The notes: a model not told the origin generated them from the letters alone. Shown: positions 16,327-25,317, counted from the first letter of the stretch. The stretch is DNA of 64,000 nt from Pseudomonas plecoglossicida NBRC 103162 = DSM 15088 (GCF_000730665.1 NZ_BBIV01000016.1:45903-109902); one strand, 5' to 3'. Translations and numbers: made by a program.

Positions 16327-17469
16327 ATGACCCCGACCACCGGCCTGATCCTCTCCGGCGGCGGCGCCCGTGCCGCCTACCAGGTCGGTGTGCTGGCCGG
16401 CATCGCCGAGCTGCTTCCGCCCGGCGCTAGCAACCCGTTCCCGGTCATCGTCGGCACTTCGGCCGGCGCCATCAATGCCGTGGCCCTGGCCAGCGGCGCC
16501 ATGCGCTTCAACGAAGCGGTGCAAGCGCTGACCGCATTCTGGCAGAACTTTCGCAGCCACCTGGTGCTGCGCAGCGACTGGCCAGGCGTGATCCGCCAGG
16601 CCAGCCGCTTCGTCAGCCAAAGCCTGCTGGGCCTGGGCGGGCAGGCGCCGGTGGCCTTGCTCGACAGCAGCCCGTTGCGCCAGCTGCTGCAATCTCACCT
16701 CGACCTGGGCGGCATCGACCATGCCCTGGCTGCCGAGCACCTGCGCGCGGTGGCGGTGACGGCGTTCGGCTACGAGTCCGGCCAGGCGGTGACGTTCTAC
16801 CAGGGCCGCGGCACCATCGACGCCTGGCTGCGCCACCGCCGCATCGGCGTGCCCACGGCGCTGACCATCGACCATCTGCTGGCCAGCGCGGCGATTCCGC
16901 TGCTGTTCGCGCCGGTACGGCTGGGCGACGAGTTCTACGGTGACGGCGCGGTGCGCCAGTCGGCGCCGATCAGCCCGGCCTTGCACCTGGGCGCCAGCCG
17001 CGTGCTGGTGGTCGGGGTCAGCGGCAACCCGCAACGGCCGGCGCCGCCTTTGCCGACACAGCGCGTGTTCACCGGCCAGCAACCGAGCCTGGCGCAGATT
17101 GGCGGGCATATGCTCAACAGCACCTTCATCGACAGCCTTGAGGATGACATCGAGCTGTTGCAGCGGCTCAACCACCTCAGCCACCTGCTGCCTGCACACC
17201 TGGACGCCCGGCGTCTGGGCCTGGCGCCGATCGAGGTGCTGGTGGTGGCGCCCAGTCAGCCGCTGGACGAGATCGCCGCGCGGCACCGGCGAGAGCTGCC
17301 GGCGGCGTTGCGGCTGTTCCTGCGCGGGCCGGGGGCGACCCGCACCAGTGGCGCGGGGGTGTTGAGCTACCTGTTGTTCGAGGCCAGCTATTGCAGCGAG
17401 TTGATCGAGCTGGGGCGGCGGGATGCGCTGGCCAAGCGGCGGGAGCTGGAGCAGTTTCTGGGGATATGA
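16327..17469 (+). CDS. Patatin-like phospholipase
   Basis: A 380-residue lipid acyl hydrolase with the patatin catalytic dyad. The oxyanion loop is LSGGGARAAYQVGVL, the nucleophile serine is in IVGTSAGAINAVAL, and the catalytic Asp is in FYGDGAVRQSAP. No signal peptide is seen, so a cytoplasmic or membrane-peripheral role is likely. The C-terminal ~150 residues (ISPALHLGASRVLVVGVSG ... ELEQFLGI) are typical of the bacterial NTE/RssA-like group. It is not obviously in an operon; REP pairs flank it on both sides. The lipid substrate is unknown. Confidence 0.9.
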   Translation: MTPTTGLILSGGGARAAYQVGVLAGIAELLPPGASNPFPVIVGTSAGAINAVALASGAMRFNEAVQALTAFWQNFRSHLVLRSDWPGVIRQASRFVSQSLLGLGGQAPVALLDSSPLRQLLQSHLDLGGIDHALAAEHLRAVAVTAFGYESGQAVTFYQGRGTIDAWLRHRRIGVPTALTIDHLLASAAIPLLFAPVRLGDEFYGDGAVRQSAPISPALHLGASRVLVVGVSGNPQRPAPPLPTQRVFTGQQPSLAQIGGHMLNSTFIDSLEDDIELLQRLNHLSHLLPAHLDARRLGLAPIEVLVVAPSQPLDEIAARHRRELPAALRLFLRGPGATRTSGAGVLSYLLFEASYCSELIELGRRDALAKRRELEQFLGI

Positions 17470-17483
17470 GGGGGTTGGTGCTG

Positions 17484-17561
17484 GCCCTGTCGCCGGCAAG
17501 CCAGCTCCCACAGGTATTTCACTGGGGTACCCGTGGGAGCCGGCTTGCCGGCGATAGGGCC
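17484..17561. repeat. REP pair (inverted)
   Basis: Left copy reads CCCTGTCGCCGGCAAGCCAG (one arm change), right copy reads GTGGGAGCCGGCTTGCCGGC. It lies between the convergent patatin and mlaA genes. Confidence 0.88.
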
Positions 17562-17569
17562 ATCAGCCA

Positions 17570-18394
17570 TCACTCGGCAATCTGCAACTTGCGCGCCTGG
17601 GTATACACATACCGCACTTTCTCGTACTCGAACGGCGAATTGAGCTGGCCATAGCGGAAACGCGTGGTGTAACGCTTGTCCACCGCCTGCAACAGCAAGA
17701 TCTCCGGATGATCGCTGCTGGTTTCCGGCACATCGAGGAAGTTCACCGCCTGCTCCCCTGCATAGTCCACCACCACCCCGGTGGTATCGCGCAGGTTCGA
17801 CGGCCCCAGCACCGGCAGCATGATGTACGGGCCTTCCGGCACGCCATAGAAGCCCAGGGTCTGGCCGAAGTCCTCGTTCTGGCGCGGCAGGCCCATCTTG
17901 GTCGCCGGGTCCCAAAGCCCGCCAACGCCGATGATGGTGTTGAACATCAGGCGGGCGGTGATTTCCGCCGAGCGCTTGGCCTTGAGCTGCAGCACACTGT
18001 TGAACAGGTTGGGCACATCCCCCAGGTTGTTGAAGAAGTTGCTCACTCCGGTGCGCACGAAGCTTGGGGTGACGTACTGGTAGCCACTCACCAGCGGCAG
18101 CAGCACCCATTGGTCCAGGCGGTAGTTGAAGTGGTAGATGCGCCGGTTCATCGATTCCAGCGGGTCGTACACGTTCAACGCGGCCAGGGTCGAGCGCTCG
18201 AATTCGCGCTGGTCCAGCCCGGGGTTGAATTTCAGTTCGCGCAGCGGGTCGATGAAGCCATCGGGCTCAGGTTCCAGGGGTTGCGCCGTCACTTGCGGGT
18301 CGGCTTCGATCACGCTGGCACGTGGCGCGGTTTCCGCGGCCAAGGCATTGCCGGCAATCAGCAGGGCGGTGGCGAGGAGGCATTTGTTAACCAC
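17570..18394 (-). CDS. mlaA: MlaA/VacJ-family outer-membrane lipid asymmetry protein
   Basis: The 274-residue protein is the outer-membrane component that extracts misplaced phospholipids for the Mla pathway. Family features: DPLESMNRRIYHFNYRLDQWVLLPLVSGYQYVTP, VSNFFNNLGDVPNLFNSVLQ, NTIIGVGGLWDPATKMGLPRQNEDFGQTLG and GPYIMLPVLGPSNLRDTTG. The start is a GTG with GGAG seven bases upstream, overlapping the stop of the preceding hydrolase gene. The N-terminus MVNKCLLATALLIAGNALAAE is a signal peptide with an ALA-A signal peptidase I site. It has no lipobox cysteine at the cleavage point, unlike the classical lipoprotein MlaA. Confidence 0.93.
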   Translation of the reverse strand: MVNKCLLATALLIAGNALAAETAPRASVIEADPQVTAQPLEPEPDGFIDPLRELKFNPGLDQREFERSTLAALNVYDPLESMNRRIYHFNYRLDQWVLLPLVSGYQYVTPSFVRTGVSNFFNNLGDVPNLFNSVLQLKAKRSAEITARLMFNTIIGVGGLWDPATKMGLPRQNEDFGQTLGFYGVPEGPYIMLPVLGPSNLRDTTGVVVDYAGEQAVNFLDVPETSSDHPEILLLQAVDKRYTTRFRYGQLNSPFEYEKVRYVYTQARKLQIAE

Positions 18395-19685
18395 GGAAGA
18401 ACTCCAGCATGGCGTCGCTGTTGACGCGGTAGTTGAGGTTGCCGCAATGGCCGCCATGGGGATAAAGGGTCAGGCGATCGCCGAACACCTTGCGCAGGAA
18501 ACCGATGTCGCCGGGGCCGAGGATGACGTCGTCGGCGTTGTGCATCACGGCGATCTTCGGGCTGTCGCGCAGGTAATCCTCCAGCGCGTACAGGCTGGCC
18601 TCGTTGATCAGTTGCAGGATGCTGCCGCCATCGGTGCGGGCACGCCACATCGGAATCACCTGTTCGGTGATGTAGCAGTCGAAATCGCACTGCAGGGCGC
18701 GTTTGAAGAACGGCGTCAGGCTGCTGCCCTCGGTGATCGGAAACTTCGGCGGAATGATCAGGCCGCGGCGGTTGATCAGGTCGGAGGTGAAGGCGATATC
18801 GGCTGCCGAGAAGCGGAACGAGGTGCCGATGAGCATGGCCATCTGCTCGTTGGACAGGTGCTGGCGCGACTGCTGGAAGTCGTACAGCAAGGCGTCGTTG
18901 AGGTCGATGTAGCCCTTGTCCTGGAAGTAGCGGGTGAGCTTTTCCAGCATCAGCTCATAGAACGTGGTGCTGCGGTCGATGCCCTTGACCTGGGTCTGTA
19001 CCAGCTTGTCCAGGTTGTTGATCGAGGTGTACAGGTTGACCGGCGGGTTGAGCAGCAGCACGCGCTTGAAGTTGAAACTGCGCCGGGTTTCGTCCAGGTG
19101 GCTGACGAACGCCGCGTCCAGCGCCCCCAGGCTGTAGCCGGTGAGGTAGAACTCGCTGATCGGCAGGCGCGGGTGCTGGGCACGCACGGCTTGCATCACC
19201 CGGTACATGTCCTCGGCGTCTTCCTTGCTCACCCCAGGGGTGGCGAAGCGCGAGGCGGCGCTCATGAAGTCCCAGCTGGTCGGAGACGAGAGTTGCACCA
19301 CGTGGAAACCGGCCTGGTAGAAGAGTTTTTTCAGGTATTCGTTGATGCTGCTCGAGTAGGGCGCGCCGGTGCCGGCGATGAGGAAGATCAGCGGGGCTTC
19401 ATGGTCTTGCTTGGCCAGGCGGTACTTGAGTTTTTTCACCGACCAGAAATTGTCGGGCAGGGTGAATTCGCGCTCAGGACGCAGGTTGAGGCTGTAGTCG
19501 GCCTGGTCGATTTCATCGTCGCTGGGCAGGGTCGGGCGCTGCTCGGGCGGTGTGGTGGCGATGGTCGCCTCGAACGGGTTGGTCAAGGGGAAGCCGTAGC
19601 TGGCGGCGTCGATATCCCGAGCCGACGCGGCAGCAGCCATCAACAGGCCGCCAAGAAGGGCGACAAGGCGCCATGATCGAAGCAT
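18387..19685 (-). CDS. Secreted alpha/beta hydrolase-fold protein
   Basis: A 432-residue exported protein with signal peptide MLRSWRLVALLGGLLMAAAASARD. The hydrolase fold is supported by the oxyanion region LIFLIAGTGAPYSSS, the nucleophile elbow LTGYSLGALDAAF, an Asp in MHNADDVILGPGD and a final His in YPHGGHCGNLNYR. Relatives in Pseudomonas have sometimes been labelled serine/threonine kinases, but no kinase motif is present. The start ATG has GGGGGA upstream. It overlaps mlaA by eight bases, so the two are cotranscribed; a lipid- or envelope-related substrate is a reasonable guess only. Confidence 0.85.
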   Translation of the reverse strand: MLRSWRLVALLGGLLMAAAASARDIDAASYGFPLTNPFEATIATTPPEQRPTLPSDDEIDQADYSLNLRPEREFTLPDNFWSVKKLKYRLAKQDHEAPLIFLIAGTGAPYSSSINEYLKKLFYQAGFHVVQLSSPTSWDFMSAASRFATPGVSKEDAEDMYRVMQAVRAQHPRLPISEFYLTGYSLGALDAAFVSHLDETRRSFNFKRVLLLNPPVNLYTSINNLDKLVQTQVKGIDRSTTFYELMLEKLTRYFQDKGYIDLNDALLYDFQQSRQHLSNEQMAMLIGTSFRFSAADIAFTSDLINRRGLIIPPKFPITEGSSLTPFFKRALQCDFDCYITEQVIPMWRARTDGGSILQLINEASLYALEDYLRDSPKIAVMHNADDVILGPGDIGFLRKVFGDRLTLYPHGGHCGNLNYRVNSDAMLEFFRG

Positions 19686-19874
19686 GTGATCCCCCAGAAG
19701 GTACAAGGTCGTGCAATACGCAGGCTAGGACCACGTCCATGCCCGCAAAGTTGCCAAGTGCAGGGTTCTTTGGTGTGCCTGCTAACTGCAACATAGCTGC
19801 AAGGCGTAGATTTTGCCTTGCGACAGGCCTTGGGCGATCATGGCGCGTCTCGATGACCGCTATGGGAGAACTGG

Positions 19875-20243
19875 ATGTCTCGTTCGTTGCCGGCCGCTTT
19901 GTTGTTGCTGTTCCTGGCGCTGTGGCTCGCTGCCAGCTATGGCGTGCGTTATGGGCTGATGGAAGATGCGCGCTGGGTCGGGTTGTGTACCGTGCCGGGT
20001 GAGTACTGGCAGTGCCAGGTGCGTTCGCTGCTGGGGCTGGGGATTCACTTGCAGGTGCTGGCCTGGGTCGGATTGGGGCTGGCGCTGCTGGCGCAGGTGG
20101 TCGCGGGCCGCGTGGGATGGTGGCTTGCGGTACTGGCGCTGGTGTTCGGGGTGCCTGCTTTGATCTTGTATACCGCCAGCATCGCGGTTTTCGCAGTAGT
20201 GCTGGCGGGGTTGCGCCTGGTTCGGCAGGCACGGCGGGGCTGA
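19875..20243 (+). CDS. Small inner-membrane protein, unknown function
   Basis: A 122-residue protein with about four hydrophobic segments: LPAALLLLFLALWLAASYGV, HLQVLAWVGLGLALLAQVVAG, WWLAVLALVFGVPALILYTA and SIAVFAVVLAGLRLV. A loop with two cysteines (LCTVPGEYWQCQV) lies between the first two. GGGAG lies seven bases before the ATG. The C-terminus is basic (RQARRG). No family was recognised. It stands alone between divergent and convergent neighbours. Confidence 0.8.
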   Translation: MSRSLPAALLLLFLALWLAASYGVRYGLMEDARWVGLCTVPGEYWQCQVRSLLGLGIHLQVLAWVGLGLALLAQVVAGRVGWWLAVLALVFGVPALILYTASIAVFAVVLAGLRLVRQARRG

Positions 20244-20246
20244 CAG

Positions 20247-20263
20247 GGGCTGCCTTGCAGCCC
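20247..20263. terminator. GGGCTGC-CTT-GCAGCCC hairpin between convergent genes
   Basis: A perfect 7-bp stem four bases after the stop of the small membrane protein gene and before the stop of the convergent GH17 gene. It has no T-run. Same hairpin family as at 2198. Confidence 0.5.
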
Positions 20264-20279
20264 ATTCGCCTGCACGGGC

Positions 20280-21845
20280 TCAAGCCTTGCGCAGCCGCAA
20301 GCTGCGCCACAACGCAGCAGTCATCAGCACACTGACCACCGCCCAACCCCAAGCCTGCTGGTTCCCCAGCCCTTCACGGTAAAGCTGAGGCAGTACGCCA
20401 GCCCCGACGACGAAAGCCAGCAACGCCACCTCCGCCCGCGCCGCCGCCACCGGCCGCAGCAGGTACACCACCGCCGGCAAGGCCAGTGCCGCTGTCGGGA
20501 AGCTGCGATACCGCGGGTCGAACACCATCGCCAGCATGCTCACCGCGGCCGCGAACCCTGCCGCCAGCAACAGCCACCCGGCTCGCGCTTCGAGCCAGGC
20601 GAACAGTCGCTCACGCCATCCCTCACGTCGCGCCAGGGCCAGGGCGGCGTGCATCAGCACCAGCAGATTCAGCCCCGCCAGCAACACAGCCCACAGCCAT
20701 TCCCCGGCAAACCGCGCGTGGCTGCGCATCAGCTCGCCCCACAACCCCAGGCAGCCCGCGCCAAACGCTGCCAGCAGCGGCAAGAGCAGGGCGCCGACGG
20801 CGCAGGCCGGTCGCCCGGCGAGCACCAGCATCACCGCCATCAACACTACGCTGGCCAGCAGCCACTGCGGCCAGTAGTGCAAGTTGCTCACCGGCCCTTC
20901 GAGCACACCCTTGTCTTGCCGGTCGGCATCGTAGAGCCCCCAATAGCCGCCCACCGCCCCTTCATTGGCGCGCTTCCACGGCTGATCGAAGGCCTCGATC
21001 AGGTTGTAGTGCCAGCCATTGGCCTCGGCCATGGCGACGAAGCCGCGCACGAAGCGCGCCTCGTTGGCCCGGCTGGGCACGGCCGTCTCGCGCTGGCGGC
21101 CTTCACTGGGCCAGCCGGTTTCGCCGATGAAGATGTCCTTGGGCGCGAAGCGCTTGGCGAACACCTGGCGCACCTCGGCGACATGGGCCAGGGCATCATC
21201 GATGCCGCGTGGGTCGTCTTCCCAGTAAGGCAGCAGGTGGATGGTCAGGAAGTCCACCGCTGGCGCCACCTGCGGATGCTGCAACCAGAACTCCCAGACA
21301 TCGGCGTAGGTCACCGGTACCTTGACCTGGCGCTTGACCTCGCCGATCAGCGCCGCCAGGCGCTCGCCGGTGACTTCCTTGCGCAACAGCGTCTCGTTGC
21401 CGACGATCACTGCACTGACCACGTCCGGGTTGGCGTTGGCGGAGGCGATCAGCAACTTCACTTCCTTGTCGGTATCGACCGGGTTGGCATTCACCCAGGC
21501 GCCGAGCATCACCTTCAGCCCGTGCTTGCGTGCCAGCGCCGGGATTGCCTCGAGACCGGTCATGGAATAGGTGCGGATGCACTGGAATCGCTCGGCCAGC
21601 AGCGCCAGGTCGGCGTCCATGCGGGCCGGGCGCAGGCGGAAGGGCTGATCAAAGGGCGACTGGTCCTTGTCGAACGGGGTGTAGGACGCGCACTGCAACT
21701 TGTGCGTCGGGCTGGCGGCATCTGGCAGCTGCAGCGGCTTGCCCAGCCCGTACCAGAGCGCCCCCAGCCCAAGCAGGGCCAGCAGGCAGGCGAGCAGGTA
21801 GAGCGGTAACAGCAGGCGGGCAGGGCTGGGCATCGGGCGGTCCAT
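20280..21845 (-). CDS. Membrane-bound GH17-family glycosidase/transglycosylase (beta-glucan enzyme)
   Basis: A 521-residue protein with an N-terminal membrane anchor (LLLPLYLLACLLALLGLGALWYGLG) and a periplasmic GH17 domain at about 45-305. Its acid/base Glu is in SAVIVGNETLLRKEV and its nucleophile Glu in DIFIGETGWPSEGR. About seven further membrane helices follow to the C-terminus. Such proteins are described in pseudomonads as beta-(1,3)/(1,6)-glucan-modifying enzymes related to the NdvB C-terminal domain, possibly for periplasmic cyclic glucans. Here the glycosyltransferase 2 part is absent. ATG at 21845 was taken; a second ATG four codons on is possible. Confidence 0.87.
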   Translation of the reverse strand: MDRPMPSPARLLLPLYLLACLLALLGLGALWYGLGKPLQLPDAASPTHKLQCASYTPFDKDQSPFDQPFRLRPARMDADLALLAERFQCIRTYSMTGLEAIPALARKHGLKVMLGAWVNANPVDTDKEVKLLIASANANPDVVSAVIVGNETLLRKEVTGERLAALIGEVKRQVKVPVTYADVWEFWLQHPQVAPAVDFLTIHLLPYWEDDPRGIDDALAHVAEVRQVFAKRFAPKDIFIGETGWPSEGRQRETAVPSRANEARFVRGFVAMAEANGWHYNLIEAFDQPWKRANEGAVGGYWGLYDADRQDKGVLEGPVSNLHYWPQWLLASVVLMAVMLVLAGRPACAVGALLLPLLAAFGAGCLGLWGELMRSHARFAGEWLWAVLLAGLNLLVLMHAALALARREGWRERLFAWLEARAGWLLLAAGFAAAVSMLAMVFDPRYRSFPTAALALPAVVYLLRPVAAARAEVALLAFVVGAGVLPQLYREGLGNQQAWGWAVVSVLMTAALWRSLRLRKA

Positions 21846-22043
21846 CGTCAGGTGCAAAACGGTAGATAGTAGCCCGGCGCCAATCCTTTGGCATGCAAGG
21901 ATCGCGCAGGACCGTGTAGGCCGATGCCGCTAATGGCACAGTGCTGTCGCAATGGGATCGTGCACAGGTCGCAGCTGGAGCAGGTCGACTATGGTTGCAG
22001 GCACATGATGCAATTTCCAAGACCTGACGAGGGGATGCTTTTG

Positions 22044-22904
22044 ATGGCAACTTTGAAGAAAATGCGACGTGTCCTGGGGGTAGGTACTGCCCTGGTACTG
22101 GCCATGAGCGCTGCACAGGCAATGGCCAAAGAGGTAAGCATCGGTTACGTGGATGGGTGGGCCGACAGCGTGGCGACCACCAACGTGGCCGCCGAAGTGA
22201 TCAAGCAGAAGCTCGGATACGACGTGAAGCTGCAGGCGGTGGCCGCAGGAATCATGTGGCAGGGCGTGGCCACCGGCAAGCTGGACGCCATGCTCTCGGC
22301 CTGGCTGCCGGTCACCCACGGTGAATACTGGGCCAAGAACAAGGACAAGGTGGTCGACTACGGCGCCAACTTCAAGGATGCCAAGATCGGCCTGATCGTC
22401 CCCGAGTACGTCAAGGCAACCAGCATCGAGGACCTCAAGACCGACGACAGCTTCAAGCAGAAGATCGTTGGTATCGACGCAGGGTCCGGCGTGATGATCA
22501 AGACCGAGCAGGCTATCAAGGATTACGGCCTGACCGGCTACAAGTTGCAGGCAAGTTCCGGGGCGGGCATGACCGCGGAACTGGGGCGTGCGTACCCCAA
22601 GCAGCAGTCGATTGCCGTGACCGGCTGGGTGCCGCACTGGATGTTCGCCAAGTGGAAGCTCAAGTTCCTGGATGACCCGAAAGGAGTTTATGGCGCGGCG
22701 GAAACGGTCAACAACATCGGCAGCAAGGAACTGGACACGAAGGCGCCGGAAGTGGCCGCGTTCCTGAAGAAGTTCCAGTGGCAGTCCAAGGATGAGATCG
22801 GCGAGGTGATGCTGGCGATCCAGGATGGGGCCAAGCCTGAGGCGGCGGCGAAAGACTGGGTGGCCAAGCACCCAGAGCGCGTCGAGGAGTGGACTGGTAA
22901 GTAA
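22044..22904 (+). CDS. betX: Glycine betaine-binding ABC periplasmic protein
   Basis: A 286-residue secreted OpuAC-type protein with signal peptide MATLKKMRRVLGVGTALVLAMSAAQAMA. The mature part begins KEVSIGYVDGWADSV and has the aromatic-box region LDAMLSAWLPVTHGEYW and TGWVPHWMFAKWKLKFLDDP expected for quaternary ammonium binding. No permease or ATPase gene is nearby, so it is an orphan binding protein, as BetX of P. aeruginosa is, where it also lies next to yjcH-actP. The start at 22044 has GAGGGG nine bases upstream. Confidence 0.88.
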   Translation: MATLKKMRRVLGVGTALVLAMSAAQAMAKEVSIGYVDGWADSVATTNVAAEVIKQKLGYDVKLQAVAAGIMWQGVATGKLDAMLSAWLPVTHGEYWAKNKDKVVDYGANFKDAKIGLIVPEYVKATSIEDLKTDDSFKQKIVGIDAGSGVMIKTEQAIKDYGLTGYKLQASSGAGMTAELGRAYPKQQSIAVTGWVPHWMFAKWKLKFLDDPKGVYGAAETVNNIGSKELDTKAPEVAAFLKKFQWQSKDEIGEVMLAIQDGAKPEAAAKDWVAKHPERVEEWTGK

Positions 22905-22917
22905 TGGACTAATGCTG

Positions 22918-22937
22918 GGGCTGCTTTGCAGCCCTTT
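22918..22937 (+). terminator. Hairpin GGGCTGC-TTT-GCAGCCC followed by TTT
   Basis: A 7-bp stem 13 bases after the betX stop, followed by TTT. Plausible weak intrinsic terminator; the TTT is shared with the next, longer inverted repeat. Confidence 0.55.
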
Positions 22938-23005
22938 CGCGACACAAGGCCGCTCCTACAAAGGGATCGCGGTCCCTGTAGGAGCGGCCTTGTGTCGCGA
23001 AAGGG
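22932..23005. repeat. Perfect 29-bp inverted repeat (second REP-like family)
   Basis: Arms 22932-22960 and 22977-23005 are exact reverse complements around a 16-base loop. Core words are TTTCGCGACACAAGG and CCGCTCCTACA. It is distinct from the GCCGGCAAGCCGGC family and occurs once in this window. A small GGGGCGC-AAA-GCGCCCC hairpin follows immediately. Confidence 0.9.
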
Positions 23006-23146
23006 GCGCAAAGCGCCCCTAGTTTTGTTACGCATCCTGCAAAAGACTATTGCTTCTAAGACTAAGGTCGTCTGGTTGGCGTCCAACGGCAGCATAAAGT
23101 GACGGTGTGGGTTTCATCCCCTACCTGTGCTGCTAGGACAAAAACA

Positions 23147-23458
23147 ATGAACGACAGCATTTACCTCTCGATACAAAACAGCCCCCGCTTCAAGGAGCTG
23201 GTCAGCAAACGCGAGCGCTTCGCCTGGATTCTCTCGGCGATCATGCTCGGCCTCTACTGCGCATTCATCCTCCTGATCGCCTACGGTCCTCACCTGCTGG
23301 GCGCCAAGCTCAGCCCCGAGTCGTCGATTACCTGGGGCATTCCCCTGGGCGTCGGCCTGATCGTTTCGGCATTCGTCCTGACCGCCATCTACGTGCGCCG
23401 CGCCAACGGCGAATTCGATGAGCTGAACAAGGCCATCCTCAAGGAGGCGCAACAATGA
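23147..23458 (+). CDS. yjcH: DUF485 membrane protein (YjcH), partner of ActP
   Basis: A 103-residue protein with two membrane helices ([23 protein letters not shown] and [23 protein letters not shown]) and a charged C-terminus [20 protein letters not shown], as in YjcH. It overlaps actP in an ATGA, so the two are translationally coupled. YjcH accompanies the acetate symporter in proteobacteria; its own role is not defined. Confidence 0.93.
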   Translation: MNDSIYLSIQNSPRFKELVSKRERFAWILSAIMLGLYCAFILLIAYGPHLLGAKLSPESSITWGIPLGVGLIVSAFVLTAIYVRRANGEFDELNKAILKEAQQ

Positions 23459-25119
23459 TTCGCCACGCCAAAGCCCTGGCCGTCCTGGCCTGCGGCGCTT
23501 TCGCACCCGCCGTGTGGGCAGCCGATGCCATCACCGGCGAGGTGCAGAAGCAGCCACTGAACGTCTCGGCGATCGCCATGTTCGTGGCCTTCGTCGCCTT
23601 CACCCTCGGCATCACTTACTGGGCCTCCAAGCGCAACAAGTCGGCGGCGGACTACTACGCGGCCGGCGGCAAGATCACCGGTTTCCAGAACGGCCTGGCG
23701 ATTGCCGGCGACTACATGTCGGCGGCCTCGTTCCTGGGGATTTCCGCGCTGGTGTTCACCTCGGGCTACGATGGCCTGATCTACTCCATCGGCTTCCTGG
23801 TCGGCTGGCCGATCATCCTCTTCCTGATCGCCGAACGCCTGCGCAACCTGGGCAAGTACACCTTTGCCGACGTTGCCTCGTACCGCCTCGGGCAAAAGGA
23901 AATCCGCACCCTGTCGGCCTCCGGCTCGCTGGTGGTGGTGGCGTTCTACCTGATTGCGCAGATGGTCGGCGCCGGCAAGCTGATCGAGCTGCTGTTCGGC
24001 CTGGACTACCACGTAGCGGTGATCCTGGTGGGCATCCTGATGTGCCTGTACGTGCTGTTCGGCGGCATGCTGGCGACCACCTGGGTACAGATCATCAAGG
24101 CCGTGCTGTTGCTGTCCGGCGCCAGCTTCATGGCACTGATGGTGATGAAGCACGTGGGCTTCGACTTCAACACCCTGTTCTCCGAAGCGATCAAGGTACA
24201 CAGCAAGGGCGAGGCGATCATGAGCCCGGGCGGCCTGGTCAAGGACCCGATCTCGGCCTTCTCGCTGGGGCTGGCGCTGATGTTCGGTACCGCTGGCCTG
24301 CCACACATCCTGATGCGCTTCTTCACCGTCAGTGACGCAAAAGAAGCGCGCAAGAGCGTGCTGTACGCCACGGGTTTCATCGGCTACTTCTACATCCTGA
24401 CCTTCATCATCGGCTTCGGCGCGATCCTGCTGGTCAGCACCAACCCGGACTTCAAGGATGCCGCTGGCGCCTTGCTGGGCGGCAACAACATGGCGGCGGT
24501 GCACCTGGCCGATGCCGTGGGTGGCAGCATCTTCCTCGGCTTCATCTCGGCAGTGGCCTTCGCCACCATCCTGGCGGTGGTCGCCGGCCTGACCCTGGCC
24601 GGTGCCTCGGCGGTGTCCCATGACCTGTACGCCAGCGTCTGGCGCAAGGGCAAGGCCAACGACAAGGACGAGATCCGTGTGTCGAAGATCACCACCATCG
24701 CCCTGGGCGTGCTGGCGATCGGCCTGGGCATCCTGTTCGAGAAGCAGAACATCGCCTTCATGGTCGGCCTGGCGTTCTCCATTGCCGCCAGCTGCAACTT
24801 CCCGGTGCTGCTGCTTTCGATGTACTGGAAGAAGCTGACCACCCGCGGCGCCATGATCGGCGGCTGGCTGGGCCTGATCAGCGCAGTGACGCTGATGATC
24901 CTCGGCCCGACCATCTGGGTGCAGATCCTGGGTCATGAGAAAGCCATCTACCCGTACGAGTACCCGGCGCTGTTCTCGATGATCATTGCCTTCGCCGGTA
25001 TCTGGTTCTTCTCGGTCACCGACAAGTCCAAGGCGGCCGATGACGAGCGTGCGCTGTTCTACCCGCAGTTCGTCCGTTCGCAGACTGGCCTGGGTGCCAG
25101 CGGGGCGGTGTCGCACTAA
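23455..25119 (+). CDS. actP: Cation/acetate symporter ActP
   Basis: A 554-residue sodium:solute symporter with about 13-14 membrane helices and an N-terminal signal-like segment ([24 protein letters not shown]), as in E. coli ActP. Family motifs are [33 protein letters not shown] and [27 protein letters not shown]. It imports acetate and other short carboxylates. It is the second gene of yjcH-actP and ends before a clear terminator. No acs gene is in the window. Confidence 0.97.
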   Translation: MIRHAKALAVLACGAFAPAVWAADAITGEVQKQPLNVSAIAMFVAFVAFTLGITYWASKRNKSAADYYAAGGKITGFQNGLAIAGDYMSAASFLGISALVFTSGYDGLIYSIGFLVGWPIILFLIAERLRNLGKYTFADVASYRLGQKEIRTLSASGSLVVVAFYLIAQMVGAGKLIELLFGLDYHVAVILVGILMCLYVLFGGMLATTWVQIIKAVLLLSGASFMALMVMKHVGFDFNTLFSEAIKVHSKGEAIMSPGGLVKDPISAFSLGLALMFGTAGLPHILMRFFTVSDAKEARKSVLYATGFIGYFYILTFIIGFGAILLVSTNPDFKDAAGALLGGNNMAAVHLADAVGGSIFLGFISAVAFATILAVVAGLTLAGASAVSHDLYASVWRKGKANDKDEIRVSKITTIALGVLAIGLGILFEKQNIAFMVGLAFSIAASCNFPVLLLSMYWKKLTTRGAMIGGWLGLISAVTLMILGPTIWVQILGHEKAIYPYEYPALFSMIIAFAGIWFFSVTDKSKAADDERALFYPQFVRSQTGLGASGAVSH

Positions 25120-25142
25120 GCCTGCACCTGTAGCTTGAACAC

Positions 25143-25167
25143 AACGCCCCGCCTGTCGGGGCGTTTT
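25143..25167 (+). terminator. Intrinsic terminator after actP
   Basis: Stem CGCCCCG / CGGGGCG (25145-25151 and 25157-25163) with a CCTGT loop, followed by TTTT and more T-rich sequence. Good rho-independent form. Confidence 0.85.
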
Positions 25168-25178
25168 CGTTTCTACTG

Positions 25179-25194
25179 GCCCTATCGCCGGCAG
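25179..25194. repeat. Truncated REP half
   Basis: GGCCCTATCGCCGGCA, the first part of a REP, stops abruptly before the promoter region of the response regulator gene. No partner copy is present. Confidence 0.7.
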
Positions 25195-25214
25195 TAATCA
25201 CAAAAAATTGTCTT

Positions 25215-25248
25215 TAGGAAATTTCCTCAGGTCATGGGGAAATTTCCT
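25215..25248. promoter_or_regulatory. Two GGAAATTTCC palindromes spaced 21 bp; BvgA-box-like
   Basis: GGAAATTTCC occurs at 25217-25226 and 25238-25247, exactly 21 bases (two helical turns) apart, about 70-100 bases upstream of the response-regulator ATG. The first extends to TAGGAAA/TTTCCTC, which is an inverted pair of the heptamer TTTCCTA known for Bordetella BvgA. The adjacent genes encode a BvgA/BvgS-like pair, so autoregulation is likely. Confidence 0.6.
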
Positions 25249-25317
25249 GCTTTTTGTGTGCGCGCAAAAGACCATCATCAAGCGGATGATATTGGTTGGC
25301 TATCAGCGAGGTGGATC

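Noticed and set aside
18387..19685. Serine/threonine kinase as product of the gene before mlaA
   Set aside because: No kinase glycine loop or HRD/DFG motifs; a secreted alpha/beta hydrolase with GYSLG nucleophile elbow fits.
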